Counted from the stretch's first letter, positions 24,587 through 34,461 are shown. The stretch: 41,828 nt of DNA from Scatomorpha sp964535405 (GCA_964535405.1 CAZHUG010000015.1:1-41828), one strand, 5' to 3'. Notes: generated by a model not told the origin, from the sequence alone. Program-made: numbers and translations.

Positions 24587-27500
24587 TTACAGCTTAAAGT
24601 AATCCACGCCGCCCTCAAACAGGGGCTGGTACTTATCGCCCGGCACGTTCAGATACACATTGTTTCCGTTGCGCTCGCTGTGTCCCATCTTGCCCAGAAC
24701 ACGACCGTCGGGTGAGCAGATGCTCTCAACCGCCAGCACAGAGCCGTTCGGGTTATAGCGAACATCCATGGTCGGCACACCGTCCGGCGTGACATACTGC
24801 GCGGCGAGCTGACCGTTTGCCTCAAGCTCGCGCAGAAGCTCCGGCGGGCAGATGAAGCGGCCTTCGCCATTGGAGATCGCCATGGTATACTCCTGCCCCG
24901 GCTCGCAACGAGACAGCCACGGGCTCTTGTCGGAGGCAACACGCGTGCGCACCAGCATGCTCTGGTGGCGGCCAATGTTGTTGAAGGTCAATGTCGGGCA
25001 TTTGTCGTCGGTCTCCACGATCCGGCCAAAGGGAACGAGCCCCAGCTTTATAAGTGCCTGGAAGCCGTTGCAGATTCCGAGCATCAGTCCGTCCCTCGCG
25101 CCGAGCAGCTCGTGCACTGCCTCGGTCAGCCGCGGATTGCGGAAGAAGGAAACGATTAGCTTCGCGGAGCCGTCGGGCTCGTCACCGCCGGAAAAGCCGC
25201 CGGGCAGGACTATCATCTGGCTTTGTGCAATGCTCTTTGCCATGCGCTCAACGCTCTGCTCGACATCGGCAGGGCTGAGGTTGCGCACGACCAGTATCTC
25301 GGGCTCCGCACCCGCGCGCTTGAGCGCCCGGGCGGTGTCATACTCGCAGTTTGTGCCGGGGAACACCGGGATCAGCGCCTTGGGTCTGGCTATGCCCAGC
25401 TTCGGCGCAAGGCGGACATTTGACTTATAGGAAATTGCGCGAACGTCTCCACTCTCCTGTCCGGGCGCTGTGCGATAGGGCAGAACGGGCTCAAGCTTGC
25501 CCTCCCAAGCCTCCTGAACAAGCGATAAGTCCGCACTCTCGCCCTTTGCGGCGAGGGCGTATTTTTCTGTCACGACACCGATGGTTTCGCCATCAGCATA
25601 GTCGGGCGCAAGCTCAAGAATAAAGGAGCCGTAGCTCCAGCCGAAGAGCCTGTCCGCGTCAAACGCAGCGTCGAGCTTGATGCCGAGGCGATTGCCCACA
25701 GCCATCTTGAACAGTCCCTCGGCGATTCCGCCGTGACCGACAGACCAGGCCGAGCGAAGCACGCCCCGCTGCGCAAGTGTCTCAATGCGCTCGTAGAGCT
25801 TGCGCATCGCCGCCGCGTCATAGGGATCTGCGCCCAGCAGTGCCAGGCGGTTTCCGGCAGACTTCAGCTCCGGTGTCATAACCTTTCGGGTATCGCCCGC
25901 CGCAATCGCGAAGGAGACGAGTGTGGGCGGCACATCGAGCATCTCAAAGCTGCCGGACATGCTGTCCTTGCCGCCAATTGCGGCAAGCCCCAGGCCGAGC
26001 TGGGCATCCAGCGCGCCCAAAAGCGCCGCGAGGGGCTTGCCCCAGCGCTCAGGCTCCGTGCGCAGACGCTCAAAATACTCCTGGAAGGTGAGATATGCGT
26101 CCTTATAAGAGAATCCGGAGGCGACGAGGCGGGAGACGCTCTCCACAACGGCGAGATACGCGCCGCGGTACTGGTTCTGCTCCGAAACAAAGGGATTATA
26201 GCCATACGCCATGCCTGAACAGGTCGTGGTCTCGCCCATCACGGGCAGCTTTGCGACCATCGTCTGTATCGGGCTGAGCTGATATTTGCCGCCGAAGGGC
26301 ATGAGCACCGTTGCCGCGCCGACTGTGCTGTCAAAGCGCTCTGAAAGGCCCTTGCGTGAACAGGTGTTAAGGTCGCTCACGAGCATTGTGAGCCTATCCT
26401 GCAAACTGCCGGAAACCTCGGGTGAACGGTCGGCGACCTCGCGCGCGGGTATGCTGGCAGAGCTGTGCTTCTGGGCGCCGTTGGTGTCCAGGAACGCTCT
26501 GGAAAGGTCAACAATGGTCTTGCCGCGCCAGTTCATGCGCAGTCTCGGCTCGGCAGTCACGCGCGCAACCACCGTCGCCTCAAGGTTTTCCCCGGCGGCG
26601 CAGTCAAGGAAGTTTGCCACATCCTCAGGCGCGACGACAACCGCCATGCGCTCCTGACTCTCGGATATGGCAAGCTCCGTGCCGTCAAGTCCCTCATATT
26701 TTCTCGGCACTGCGTCAAGGTTAATTTCAAGTCCGTCGGCAAGCTCGCCGATGGCGACAGAAACGCCGCCCGCGCCGAAGTCGTTGCAGCGCTTTATCAT
26801 GCGGGTCACGTTCCCATCGCGGAACAGGCGCTGAATCCTGCGCTCCACGGGTGCATTGCCCTTCTGAACCTCGGCCCCGCAGCTCTCAAGGCTGTCCAGG
26901 GCGTGCGCCTTGGAAGAGCCGGTCGCGCCGCCGCAGCCGTCGCGGCCTGTGCGTCCGCCGAGCAGGATGACAACATCATCAGCCTCCGGCCTCGCGCGGC
27001 GAACGTTCTCCGCAGGCGCCGCCGCCACAACCGCGCCAATTTCCATGCGCTTTGCGACATAGCCGGGGTGGTATATCTCATCGACCAGACCGGTTGCAAG
27101 GCCGATCTGGTTGCCGTAGGAGCTGTAGCCGGCGGCAGCCGTGGTGACAAGCTTGCGCTGGGGCAGCTTGCCCTCGAGCGTCTCGGACACGGGTGCAAGC
27201 GGGTCCCCCGCACCGGTCACGCGCATCGCCTGATAGGCATAGCTGCGTCCGGACAGCGGGTCGCGGATAGCGCCGCCGACGCAGGTCGCAGCACCGCCGA
27301 AGGGTTCAATCTCCGTGGGGTGATTGTGGGTCTCATTTTTGAACATGAGCAGCCAGTCCTCGGGCACGCCGTCGTTGTCAACTGTAATATGGACAGAGCA
27401 GGCGTTTACCTCCTCCGACTCGTCGAGCTTTGGAAGCTGACCCTTGCTCTTGAGATATCTCGCACCTATCGTCGCGATATCCATGAGTGTCACGGGCTTG

Positions 27501-28276
27501 CTCTCGCGCCCCAGCTCGCGCCGAATCTCCAGATAACGCGCCCAGGACTGACTAACAGCCGGATCCGATATCTGAACACCATCTATGATCGTGCCAAAGG
27601 TGGTGTGGCGGCAGTGATCCGACCAATAGGTGTCCAGAACCTTGATTTCGGTCACCGTCGGGTCTCGCTGCTCGCTGCGGAACCACTCATGGCACATGCT
27701 GATATCGCCCATGTCCATGGCAAGGCCCATGCTTTCAATAAGCTTTGCCAGCCCCTCCCGGGACAGCTCGGTAAAGCCCTCGAGCAGCTCCACGTCGGGC
27801 GGCTCGGGATAATCGGTCGCCAAGGTCGCGAAGGTCTCGTGGCTTGCCTCTCGGCTCTCCACAGGGTTTATTAAATACTTCTTTATGCGCCCGAGCTCCT
27901 GCTCGGACACATCACCCGAGAGCAGAAATACGCGCGCTGTGCGCACTGCGGGGCGCTCGCCCATCGACACGAGCTGGATGCACTCGGCACAGGAATCCGC
28001 ACGCTGGTCAAACTGACCGGGCAGATACTCAACCGCAAAGGCAATGTCCGCCGCGGGAAGCTGCGAATACACCTCATCCGTCTGCGGCTCGGAGAATACC
28101 ACGGGCAGGCAGCGCGAAAACAGCTCCTTGTCAATGCCCTCAACGTCGTAGCGGTTCAGAAAACGCAGGGATTCCACGCTCTTGATATCCAAAATGTTGT
28201 GTATTTCACTTAGATGTGCGGCGGCCTCCACATCGTATGGGGCACGCTTTTCAACATAAACTCTAAAAACTGCCAT
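24587..28276 (-). CDS. purL: Phosphoribosylformylglycinamidine synthase, single-chain form
   Basis: Fourth step of purine synthesis: FGAR plus glutamine and ATP to FGAM. At 1229 aa it fuses synthetase and glutaminase, like the large clostridial/streptococcal FGAM synthase clade, so separate PurS and PurQ are unnecessary. The N-terminal region is PurS-like. The synthetase core includes KVLDTYWSDHCRHTTF, FKNETHNHPTEIEPFGGAATCVGG and GGKDSMSG. The class I glutaminase at the C-terminus has PGTNCEYDTARAL, GGFSGGDEPDGSAK and the nucleophile C1069 in LGICNGFQ. The ATG at 28276 follows the purD stop by one base, with GGAGG inside the end of purD. It is the last gene of the purine operon. Confidence 0.96.
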   Translation of the reverse strand: MAVFRVYVEKRAPYDVEAAAHLSEIHNILDIKSVESLRFLNRYDVEGIDKELFSRCLPVVFSEPQTDEVYSQLPAADIAFAVEYLPGQFDQRADSCAECIQLVSMGERPAVRTARVFLLSGDVSEQELGRIKKYLINPVESREASHETFATLATDYPEPPDVELLEGFTELSREGLAKLIESMGLAMDMGDISMCHEWFRSEQRDPTVTEIKVLDTYWSDHCRHTTFGTIIDGVQISDPAVSQSWARYLEIRRELGRESKPVTLMDIATIGARYLKSKGQLPKLDESEEVNACSVHITVDNDGVPEDWLLMFKNETHNHPTEIEPFGGAATCVGGAIRDPLSGRSYAYQAMRVTGAGDPLAPVSETLEGKLPQRKLVTTAAAGYSSYGNQIGLATGLVDEIYHPGYVAKRMEIGAVVAAAPAENVRRARPEADDVVILLGGRTGRDGCGGATGSSKAHALDSLESCGAEVQKGNAPVERRIQRLFRDGNVTRMIKRCNDFGAGGVSVAIGELADGLEINLDAVPRKYEGLDGTELAISESQERMAVVVAPEDVANFLDCAAGENLEATVVARVTAEPRLRMNWRGKTIVDLSRAFLDTNGAQKHSSASIPAREVADRSPEVSGSLQDRLTMLVSDLNTCSRKGLSERFDSTVGAATVLMPFGGKYQLSPIQTMVAKLPVMGETTTCSGMAYGYNPFVSEQNQYRGAYLAVVESVSRLVASGFSYKDAYLTFQEYFERLRTEPERWGKPLAALLGALDAQLGLGLAAIGGKDSMSGSFEMLDVPPTLVSFAIAAGDTRKVMTPELKSAGNRLALLGADPYDAAAMRKLYERIETLAQRGVLRSAWSVGHGGIAEGLFKMAVGNRLGIKLDAAFDADRLFGWSYGSFILELAPDYADGETIGVVTEKYALAAKGESADLSLVQEAWEGKLEPVLPYRTAPGQESGDVRAISYKSNVRLAPKLGIARPKALIPVFPGTNCEYDTARALKRAGAEPEILVVRNLSPADVEQSVERMAKSIAQSQMIVLPGGFSGGDEPDGSAKLIVSFFRNPRLTEAVHELLGARDGLMLGICNGFQALIKLGLVPFGRIVETDDKCPTLTFNNIGRHQSMLVRTRVASDKSPWLSRCEPGQEYTMAISNGEGRFICPPELLRELEANGQLAAQYVTPDGVPTMDVRYNPNGSVLAVESICSPDGRVLGKMGHSERNGNNVYLNVPGDKYQPLFEGGVDYFKL

Positions 28277-28277
28277 T

Positions 28278-29567
28278 TTACGCCTCCATCTCGGCCGCCA
28301 GTGCCCGGCGACCTATATCTGATCTGCGGTGTACGGAATCAAAGCTCAGTTTATCTGCTGCTGTATAGGCTCGCTCAATCGCCTGCTGCAAATCAGGAGC
28401 CGTGGCGGTGACGCCGAGCACCCTGCCGCCGGAGGTCACGAGCCCTCCGTCCTCAGTCAGCCTCGTTCCGGCATGATAGACCGTCGCCCCGCCGCCGGGC
28501 AGCTGCCCGCAATCCAGGCCGGATATGGCAAGTCCCTTCCTGTACGCCGAGGGATAGCCGCCGGATGCCAGAATGACACAGCAGGCAGACTCGTTTTTCC
28601 AGCGTACGGGCAGGTCTTCAAGCTCGCCCTTGGATATGGCGAGCATTATCTCCATCAGGTCAGTTTCCAGAAGCGGAAGTACGACCTGGGTTTCTGGATC
28701 GCCGAATCTGCAATTGTACTCGATGACCTTGGGGCCGTTTTTTGTCAGCATCAGTCCAAAATACAGGCAGCCGGAGAAGGGTCTGCCCTCCTCGCGCATC
28801 GCGAACATGGTCGGCAGGAAAATTTCCCGCATGCACTGCTCGGCAAGCTCTGGGGTGTAGTAAGGGTTCGGCGCGATCGTGCCCATGCCGCCGGTATTTG
28901 GGCCCTCGTCGCCGTCGAGCGCGCGCTTGTGGTCCATGGAGGACAGCATAGGCACGAGCGTCTTGCCGTCTGTGAATGACAGGACGGAAACCTCGGGTCC
29001 TTCGAGGTATTCCTCGATTATTATCCTCGCTCCGCTCTCGCCAAAGACCTTGTCGCCCATGGCCGCGCGAACCGCCGCCTTCGCCTCTTCGCGGGTCATC
29101 GCGACCGTGACGCCCTTTCCGAGGGCGAGGCCGTCGGCCTTAACCACGGTGGGAATCGGCGCAGTCTCAAGATAGCTAAGCGCCCGCCCCATGTCGGTGA
29201 AGACCTCGCAGCTTGCGGTGGGAATATTGTATTTTGCCATGAGCTCCTTGGAAAAGACCTTGCTGCCCTCGATAATCGCGGCATTGGCGCGCGGGCCAAA
29301 GCAGGGTATGCCCAGGGACTCCAGCTCGTCCACCATGCCCATGCACAGGGGATCGTCAGGCGCGACAACGGCAAAGTCGAAGCTCTGCTCGCGCGCATAG
29401 TCGCACACGGCGGAAATGTCCGTGGCGCTAATCGGCACACAGACCGCATCTGCGGCTATGCCGCCGTTGCCCGGTGCCGCGTGTATTTCACTTACGAGCG
29501 GGCTTTCCCTAAGCTTGCGTATTATGGCGTGCTCGCGGCCGCCGCCGCCGATGACCAGTATTTTCAT
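28278..29567 (-). CDS. purD: Phosphoribosylamine-glycine ligase (GAR synthetase)
   Basis: Second step of purine synthesis: joins glycine to phosphoribosylamine using ATP. The ATP-grasp protein of 429 aa starts MKILVIGGGGREHAI, followed by the GNGGIA loop, the ATP-grasp segments VVKADGLALGKGVTVA and EEYLEGPEVSVLSFTDG, and the signature NTGGMGTIAPNPYYT and EYNCRFGDPETQVVLP. The ATG at 29567 is preferred because GAGGTG is seven bases upstream; a GTG three codons earlier overlaps that site. It starts 19 bases after the AICAR transformylase gene. Confidence 0.96.
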   Translation of the reverse strand: MKILVIGGGGREHAIIRKLRESPLVSEIHAAPGNGGIAADAVCVPISATDISAVCDYAREQSFDFAVVAPDDPLCMGMVDELESLGIPCFGPRANAAIIEGSKVFSKELMAKYNIPTASCEVFTDMGRALSYLETAPIPTVVKADGLALGKGVTVAMTREEAKAAVRAAMGDKVFGESGARIIIEEYLEGPEVSVLSFTDGKTLVPMLSSMDHKRALDGDEGPNTGGMGTIAPNPYYTPELAEQCMREIFLPTMFAMREEGRPFSGCLYFGLMLTKNGPKVIEYNCRFGDPETQVVLPLLETDLMEIMLAISKGELEDLPVRWKNESACCVILASGGYPSAYRKGLAISGLDCGQLPGGGATVYHAGTRLTEDGGLVTSGGRVLGVTATAPDLQQAIERAYTAADKLSFDSVHRRSDIGRRALAAEMEA

Positions 29568-29586
29568 TGGTGGCACCTCGCTTATC

Positions 29587-30699
29587 TTAATGATGGAACA
29601 GCCTGATGCCGGTGAAGCTCATCACCATGCCGTATTTGTCGGCGGCCTCGATGACATTGTCGTCGCGGATGCTGCCGCCGGGCTGTGCAACGTACTTGAC
29701 GCCGCTTTTTGCAGCGCGCTCAATATTATCACCAAAGGGGAAGAAGGCGTCGGAGCCAAGCGCCACACCGGCCAGCTTCGCTATCCAGTCTGCCTTCTCG
29801 TTCGCAGTGAGCTCCTCCGCTATGAAGCGGTCAATCTCATTGTCACGCTCGGCGCGCTTCATACTCTCCGCAAAGCTAATTTCAAGCACCCTTGGGTGGC
29901 GGCGCAGCCACCAGTTGTTGGCCTTATCGCCCGCCAGACGTGTGCAGTGGATGCGGCTCTGCTGACCCGCGCCAACGCCGATGGTCTGTCCGTCCTTGAC
30001 GTAGCAGACAGAGTTCGACTGGGTATATTTAAGCGTGATGAGGGACAAAAGCAGGTCGTTCTCGGCCTCAAGCGTCAGCTTAGCGTTCTTCGTCACGATG
30101 TTGCCGAGGCAGTCGCGGCCTATGGGCAGGCTGTTGTAGCCCTGCTCGAAGCGAATACCGAAAATGTCGCGGCGCTCGATTGCCGCAGGCTCATAGTCCG
30201 GGTCTATGCGCACGACGTTATAGCCGCCGCCGCGCTTTGCGCGCAGAAGCTCCAGCGCTTCATCGGTATAGCCAGGCGCGATAACACCGTCGGAGACCTC
30301 CGGCAGTAGCAGGCGCGCGGTGTCCGCATCGCAGATATCGGACAGAGCCGCCCAGTCGCCGTAGGAGCAGAGCCTGTCCGCACCACGGGCGCGGGCGTAG
30401 GCCGAGGCCAGCGGCGAAATGTCAGCCGGTGCGTGAAAAACCAGCCTGTCAATGTCGGAAAGCTCCCTGCCGACCGCCGCGCCTGCGGGCGAAACGTGCT
30501 TGAAGCTCGCCGCTGCCGCCGTGCCGGTCGCCGTGCGCAGTGCGCGGACGAGCTGCCAGGAATTTAGCGCGTCCATGAAGTTTATATAGCCCGGACGACC
30601 GTTTACGACCTCGACGGGCAGCTCGCTGCCGTCCGCCATGAAGAGGCGAGCCGGCTTCTGGTTCGGGTTACAGCCATACTTAAGTTCAAGTTCCTTCAA
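29587..30699 (-). CDS. purH: Stand-alone AICAR transformylase (PurH C-terminal type)
   Basis: Transfers a formyl group from 10-formyl-THF to AICAR, the ninth step of IMP synthesis. The 370 aa correspond to the transformylase half of PurH: KYGCNPNQKPAR near the start, the catalytic pair K67-H68 in SFKHVSPAG, and the C-terminal GSDAFFPFGDNIERAAKSGVKY plus QPGGSIRDDNVIEAADKYG. The N-terminal IMP cyclohydrolase domain (MGS-like) of ordinary PurH is absent. The gene directly upstream encodes a PurO-like cyclohydrolase three bases away, which supplies the missing activity. Translation starts at TTG with GGAGGG about eight bases upstream. Several clostridial genomes have this split arrangement, to my knowledge. 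Confidence 0.9.
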   Translation of the reverse strand: MKELELKYGCNPNQKPARLFMADGSELPVEVVNGRPGYINFMDALNSWQLVRALRTATGTAAAASFKHVSPAGAAVGRELSDIDRLVFHAPADISPLASAYARARGADRLCSYGDWAALSDICDADTARLLLPEVSDGVIAPGYTDEALELLRAKRGGGYNVVRIDPDYEPAAIERRDIFGIRFEQGYNSLPIGRDCLGNIVTKNAKLTLEAENDLLLSLITLKYTQSNSVCYVKDGQTIGVGAGQQSRIHCTRLAGDKANNWWLRRHPRVLEISFAESMKRAERDNEIDRFIAEELTANEKADWIAKLAGVALGSDAFFPFGDNIERAAKSGVKYVAQPGGSIRDDNVIEAADKYGMVMSFTGIRLFHH

Positions 30700-30702
30700 A
30701 TC

Positions 30703-31401
30703 TCAGCCCTCCGCAGTATTTTTATTTATTATTATCTCCTCGCCGTCGATGCAGACGTACAGGGAAACCTTGTTTTCCTCGTCCAGAGAGTCCCAGAGCG
30801 ATTTTGCCAGTGTCCCGGCATCCGTTTGGGGGATATCGATGACCACAGGCTCGCCGTGGAAGCTGGGCAAGGGTGAGCCAAAGCCCTCATATGTACTGAT
30901 GAAGTGCCCCTGACCGGGGGCAGGGTTGTCATAGGTGTAGAAAAGGCGCTCGCAGCAATCAGGCTTGCCGTTCTGCGCTCTCAGGATGGAGAGCATGTAC
31001 CCGCCGCAGGGCCAAAGCATCCCAGAGATGCGGGGAGTCCAGTTCGGATCGTCAGGCTCAAAGCGGCGGCTCATCAGCGCGGAGAGCCAGCCGCCAGCAC
31101 TAAAGCTGTCACGAATAGTATCGGTCTGGTCGCCGTTCGTGATGATGACACTGACACCCTCGGCATCCTCCACCCGACGCAGGGGATGATAAATTATTAG
31201 GCTGGGGTCCGTCATCTTCGACTCGTCAAAGGCGCGAGTGCGAATTCCGTCGGCGGTCTTTTCAAAAACACGGTTGCGGCTGTTCTCACTGCGGCCCATG
31301 ATGAAGTAAGCACAGACCGTACGACCGGCAGGCGTCCTGCCCAGCATGATGCCCCGTCCGGGGTATGGGCGCTCGCGCAGATATCCAAAAATGTCCGTCA
31401 T
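30703..31401 (-). CDS. purO: PurO-type IMP cyclohydrolase
   Basis: Closes the purine ring (FAICAR to IMP). The 232-residue protein matches the IMP_cyclohyd family first described as archaeal PurO: an N-terminal nucleophile-hydrolase-like fold starting YLRERPYPGRGIMLG, then AYFIMGRSENSRNRVF and LIIYHPLRRV, and GNGDQTDT-like ITNGDQTDTI. The C-terminal half includes LFYTYDNPAPGQGHFISTY, also typical. The ATG (31401) overlaps the purN stop (ATGA) and the gene is followed three bases later by the AICAR transformylase gene, so the last two steps of IMP synthesis are encoded side by side on separate proteins. Confidence 0.85.
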   Translation of the reverse strand: MTDIFGYLRERPYPGRGIMLGRTPAGRTVCAYFIMGRSENSRNRVFEKTADGIRTRAFDESKMTDPSLIIYHPLRRVEDAEGVSVIITNGDQTDTIRDSFSAGGWLSALMSRRFEPDDPNWTPRISGMLWPCGGYMLSILRAQNGKPDCCERLFYTYDNPAPGQGHFISTYEGFGSPLPSFHGEPVVIDIPQTDAGTLAKSLWDSLDEENKVSLYVCIDGEEIIINKNTAEG

Positions 31402-31988
31402 GGCTTTTCTCTCCCTTCCAGTCTCTTGGCGACTATACAAAGCGCCTGCGGCAGTATCTTCCACTCGGCCTGCTCCATAACCCGGCGCTGAAGTGTCTTC
31501 GGCGTATCAAAGGGCATAACCTCAACAGCCTTTTGCAGGATAATCTCGCCGCCGTCAGGAATTTCATTGACGTAATGTACTGTAGCTCCGCTGATCTTAA
31601 CACCGCGCTCCAGCGCGGCCTCATGTACGCGCAGACCGTAAAAGCCCTCGCCGCAAAATGCGGGGATAAGGCTCGGGTGTATGTTTATAATTCGCTCCGC
31701 CCAGCGTGCGGTAAACTCCTCGGAGAGAATACGCAGAAACCCCGCGAGAACGATGAGACCCACGCCCTCCTCCTCCAGCAGCCCGGAAAGGCGCTCCTCA
31801 AAGTCGTCCCTGCCCAGCGCCACGGCGCGTATGCCTGCGCTGCCCGCCCGCTCAAGGGCATAGGCACCCGAGCGGTTTGATACGACCAGTGTCAGCTCCA
31901 CACCCGGCAGGCGTCCCGCAGTTGACGCATCGATGAGCGCCTGCAGGTTCGTGCCTCCGCCGGAAACCAGCACAGCGGTCTTTAACAT
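31398..31988 (-). CDS. purN: Phosphoribosylglycinamide formyltransferase (folate-dependent)
   Basis: Third step of purine synthesis: formylates GAR using 10-formyl-THF. The 196 aa show the substrate loop SGGGTNLQALID and the catalytic residues N102 and H104 in INIHPSLIPAF, with D145 in NEIPDGGEI. The start overlaps the end of purM by seven bases, and the end overlaps purO. The ribosome binding site (GGGGTAGAGCT) is weak, suggesting coupled translation with purM. Confidence 0.96.
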   Translation of the reverse strand: MLKTAVLVSGGGTNLQALIDASTAGRLPGVELTLVVSNRSGAYALERAGSAGIRAVALGRDDFEERLSGLLEEEGVGLIVLAGFLRILSEEFTARWAERIINIHPSLIPAFCGEGFYGLRVHEAALERGVKISGATVHYVNEIPDGGEIILQKAVEVMPFDTPKTLQRRVMEQAEWKILPQALCIVAKRLEGREKP

Positions 31989-33016
31989 AGCTCTACCCCG
32001 CCTTCGCCGGTTTTGAGCTCGCCGCAGACATAGGCGGCGACTCCGTTTTCATTGAGCGTGCGCACGGCCTTGTCGGCGTCCTCCGCTGAGACCACAGCGC
32101 ACATGCCGACACCCATGTTGAAGGTGTTGAACATGTCTCGCTCGGGGATATTGCCTTCGCGGGCTATGACATCAAATATCGCGGGCGTGCGCAGGGCCGC
32201 CCTTTCGATCTTTGCCGTGAATCCGGGCGCAAGCGCACGGGGAATGTTCTCATAAAAACCGCCGCCGGTGATATGCGACACTGCGGAGACCTTTGCAGCG
32301 GCAAGCATCGCCAGAACGGGCTTTACATATATGACGGTCGGCTCAAGCAAGGTCTCGCCCAGGCTGCGACCGAGATCGGCATACTGCCGTTCGAGTCCGC
32401 CGTGCTCAATGTCAAACACGCGGCGAACCAGCGAAAAGCCGTTCGAGTGCACGCCTGACGAGGGCAGGGCGATTATCGCGTCTCCCGCTCTCATGCCGGA
32501 GTTATCGAGGATCTTTTTCTTGTCCACCACGCCGACGGAGAAACCGGCGAGATCATACTCGTCCTCGGGATAGAAGCCGGGCATCTCAGCCGTCTCGCCG
32601 CCTATGAGTGCCGCGCCGGATTGCACGCAGCCCTCAGCTATGCCCGCGACGATATCCGCTATGCGTTCCGGCACGTTCTTCCCGCAGGCTATGTAGTCCA
32701 GGAAAAACAGGGGCTTTGCACCGCTGCAGATGACGTCGTTCACGCACATCGCAACGCAGTCTATGCCGACAGTGTCATGCTTGTCCAGCATGAAGGCAAG
32801 CTTTAGCTTTGTTCCGACGCCGTCTGTGCCGGAAACCAGCACCGGACGCTCTATGCCCGCCAGATCCAGCTCGAAAAGTCCACCAAATCCACCCAGGCCG
32901 CCGATGGCTCCGCTTGTCAGGGTGCGGGCTACGTGACCTTTCATGAGTTCCACCGCCCTATACCCGGCAGTGATGTCTACACCCGCGGCCTTATAGCTCG
33001 CGCTCTCGCTTTTCAT
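31982..33016 (-). CDS. purM: Phosphoribosylformylglycinamidine cyclo-ligase (AIR synthetase)
   Basis: Fifth step of purine synthesis: FGAM to AIR with ATP. The 344 aa contain SYKAAGVDITAGYRAVE at the start, the GTDGVGTKLKLAF nucleotide loop, DCVAMCVNDVICSGAKPLFFLDYIA, and the C-terminal domain ITGGGFYENIPRAL. The ATG shares one base with the purF stop (TGATG) and has AGGAGG seven bases upstream. Confidence 0.97.
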   Translation of the reverse strand: MKSESASYKAAGVDITAGYRAVELMKGHVARTLTSGAIGGLGGFGGLFELDLAGIERPVLVSGTDGVGTKLKLAFMLDKHDTVGIDCVAMCVNDVICSGAKPLFFLDYIACGKNVPERIADIVAGIAEGCVQSGAALIGGETAEMPGFYPEDEYDLAGFSVGVVDKKKILDNSGMRAGDAIIALPSSGVHSNGFSLVRRVFDIEHGGLERQYADLGRSLGETLLEPTVIYVKPVLAMLAAAKVSAVSHITGGGFYENIPRALAPGFTAKIERAALRTPAIFDVIAREGNIPERDMFNTFNMGVGMCAVVSAEDADKAVRTLNENGVAAYVCGELKTGEGGVELC

Positions 33017-34461
33017 CAGTTCTCCTCCTTCTTTTCACTTAACTTCTGCTCAAACTTTGATCTCTGTGCCTTGCTCGGGATCGCGCAGGGATATTCGCCG
33101 GTAAAGCAGCCCTTGCAGAAGCCGCAATCGCTGTTATCAGCCAGTTTATCAAGATAGTCTACATTCAGATATCCAATGCTGTCAACGCCGATGATTTGTC
33201 TGATCTCCTCAACCGTATGCTTGTAGGCAATAAGGTTTTCGGAGGAATCAATGTCCGTTCCGAAATAGCAGGGGTACTTAAACGGGGGCGCGGAGAGTCT
33301 TGCGTGAACCTCGGTCGCGCCGGCTTCACGCAGAAGCTTGACAATGCGCCCGATTGTCGTGCCGCGCACGATGCTGTCATCGACCAGGATGACGCGCTTG
33401 CCGCGCACAGTCGGGGCTATTGTATTGAGCTTTATGCGAACCGCATCCTCGCGCTTTTGCTGACCGGGCTGGATGAAGGTGCGTCCGATATACTTGCTCT
33501 TCACGAAGCCGACGCCATAGGGAATGCCGCTCTGCCTTGCATAGCCGAGCGCCGCGTCGAGACCGGAATCAGGCACGCCGACGACGACGTCCGCCTGAAC
33601 CGGGTGCTCCAGCGCCAAAAACGAGCCCGCGCGCTGGCGCGCGATGTGGACGCTTGAGCCGTCCACCACAGAGTCGGGACGGGCAAAGTAAATAAACTCG
33701 AAAACGCAGGCTGAGGTCTCGCCGCCACAGTGGCTCGTATCGCTGGCGATGCCATCCTCGGTTATTGTGACAATCTCACCGGGTAACACGTCGCGCAGGA
33801 AGCGCGCCCCGATGCTGTCGAGAGCGCAGCTCTCACTGGCGACGACATATCCCTCGCCCAGAGTTCCGATACACAGCGGGCGAAAGCCTCTCGGGTCGCG
33901 CACGGCTATGAGCTTGCGCGGGCTCATGACGACGAGCGAATATGCGCCCTGAATTTTATCCATCGCGCGTGAAATCGCCTCCTGTATGGAGTTTGCAGTC
34001 ATGCGCTCATGGGTTATCGCATAGGCGATTACCTCGGAATCCGAGGTCGTGTAGAAAATAGATCCCTGCAGCTCCAGCGCCTCGCGCAGCTCCGCCGCGT
34101 TCGTGAGACTGCCGTTGTGCGCCAGCGCCATGCCGCCCTTGATGTGGCGGATGACAAGCGGCTGGGCGTTATCGCGATACTGGCCGCCCGCTGTTGTGCC
34201 GTAGCGGCAGTGGCCGACGGCCATTTGACCGCGGTTGAGCGCAAGAAGGCGTTCGGTGGTGAACACGTCGCCCACAAGGCCGACGTCCTTGTAACCGCTT
34301 ATGACACCGTCGTCGTTAACGGCTATACCGCAGCTCTCCTGTCCGCGGTGCTGAAGAGCGTAAAGTGCGTGGTAGACTGTGCCGACTACGTCAGTTTCCG
34401 AATCGCCGAACACGCCGAAAACACCGCACTCTTCGTGGAGCTTATCAAAAATATCTTTCAT
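33016..34461 (-). CDS. purF: Amidophosphoribosyltransferase (PRPP to phosphoribosylamine)
   Basis: Committed first step of purine synthesis. The 481-residue protein is of the B. subtilis type: an 11-residue propeptide MKDIFDKLHEE precedes the glutaminase nucleophile C12, and cysteines for a 4Fe-4S cluster are visible in SACVFEF, KYPCYFGTD and DCGFCKGC. The glutaminase motifs YALQHRGQESCGIA and GHCRYGTT and the PRPP-binding segment VILVDDSIVRGTT are present. Oxygen-labile cluster and nucleotide feedback are known for this class. The ATG lies one base after the stop of the purC remnant; its own ribosome binding site is poor, so it may depend on translation of that small frame. Confidence 0.97.
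   Translation of the reverse strand: MKDIFDKLHEECGVFGVFGDSETDVVGTVYHALYALQHRGQESCGIAVNDDGVISGYKDVGLVGDVFTTERLLALNRGQMAVGHCRYGTTAGGQYRDNAQPLVIRHIKGGMALAHNGSLTNAAELREALELQGSIFYTTSDSEVIAYAITHERMTANSIQEAISRAMDKIQGAYSLVVMSPRKLIAVRDPRGFRPLCIGTLGEGYVVASESCALDSIGARFLRDVLPGEIVTITEDGIASDTSHCGGETSACVFEFIYFARPDSVVDGSSVHIARQRAGSFLALEHPVQADVVVGVPDSGLDAALGYARQSGIPYGVGFVKSKYIGRTFIQPGQQKREDAVRIKLNTIAPTVRGKRVILVDDSIVRGTTIGRIVKLLREAGATEVHARLSAPPFKYPCYFGTDIDSSENLIAYKHTVEEIRQIIGVDSIGYLNVDYLDKLADNSDCGFCKGCFTGEYPCAIPSKAQRSKFEQKLSEKKEEN

Noticed and set aside
26465..27874. Long open frame on the plus strand opposite purL (469 codons)
   Set aside because: Same reason: a mirror frame of purL without a recognisable domain or start signal.
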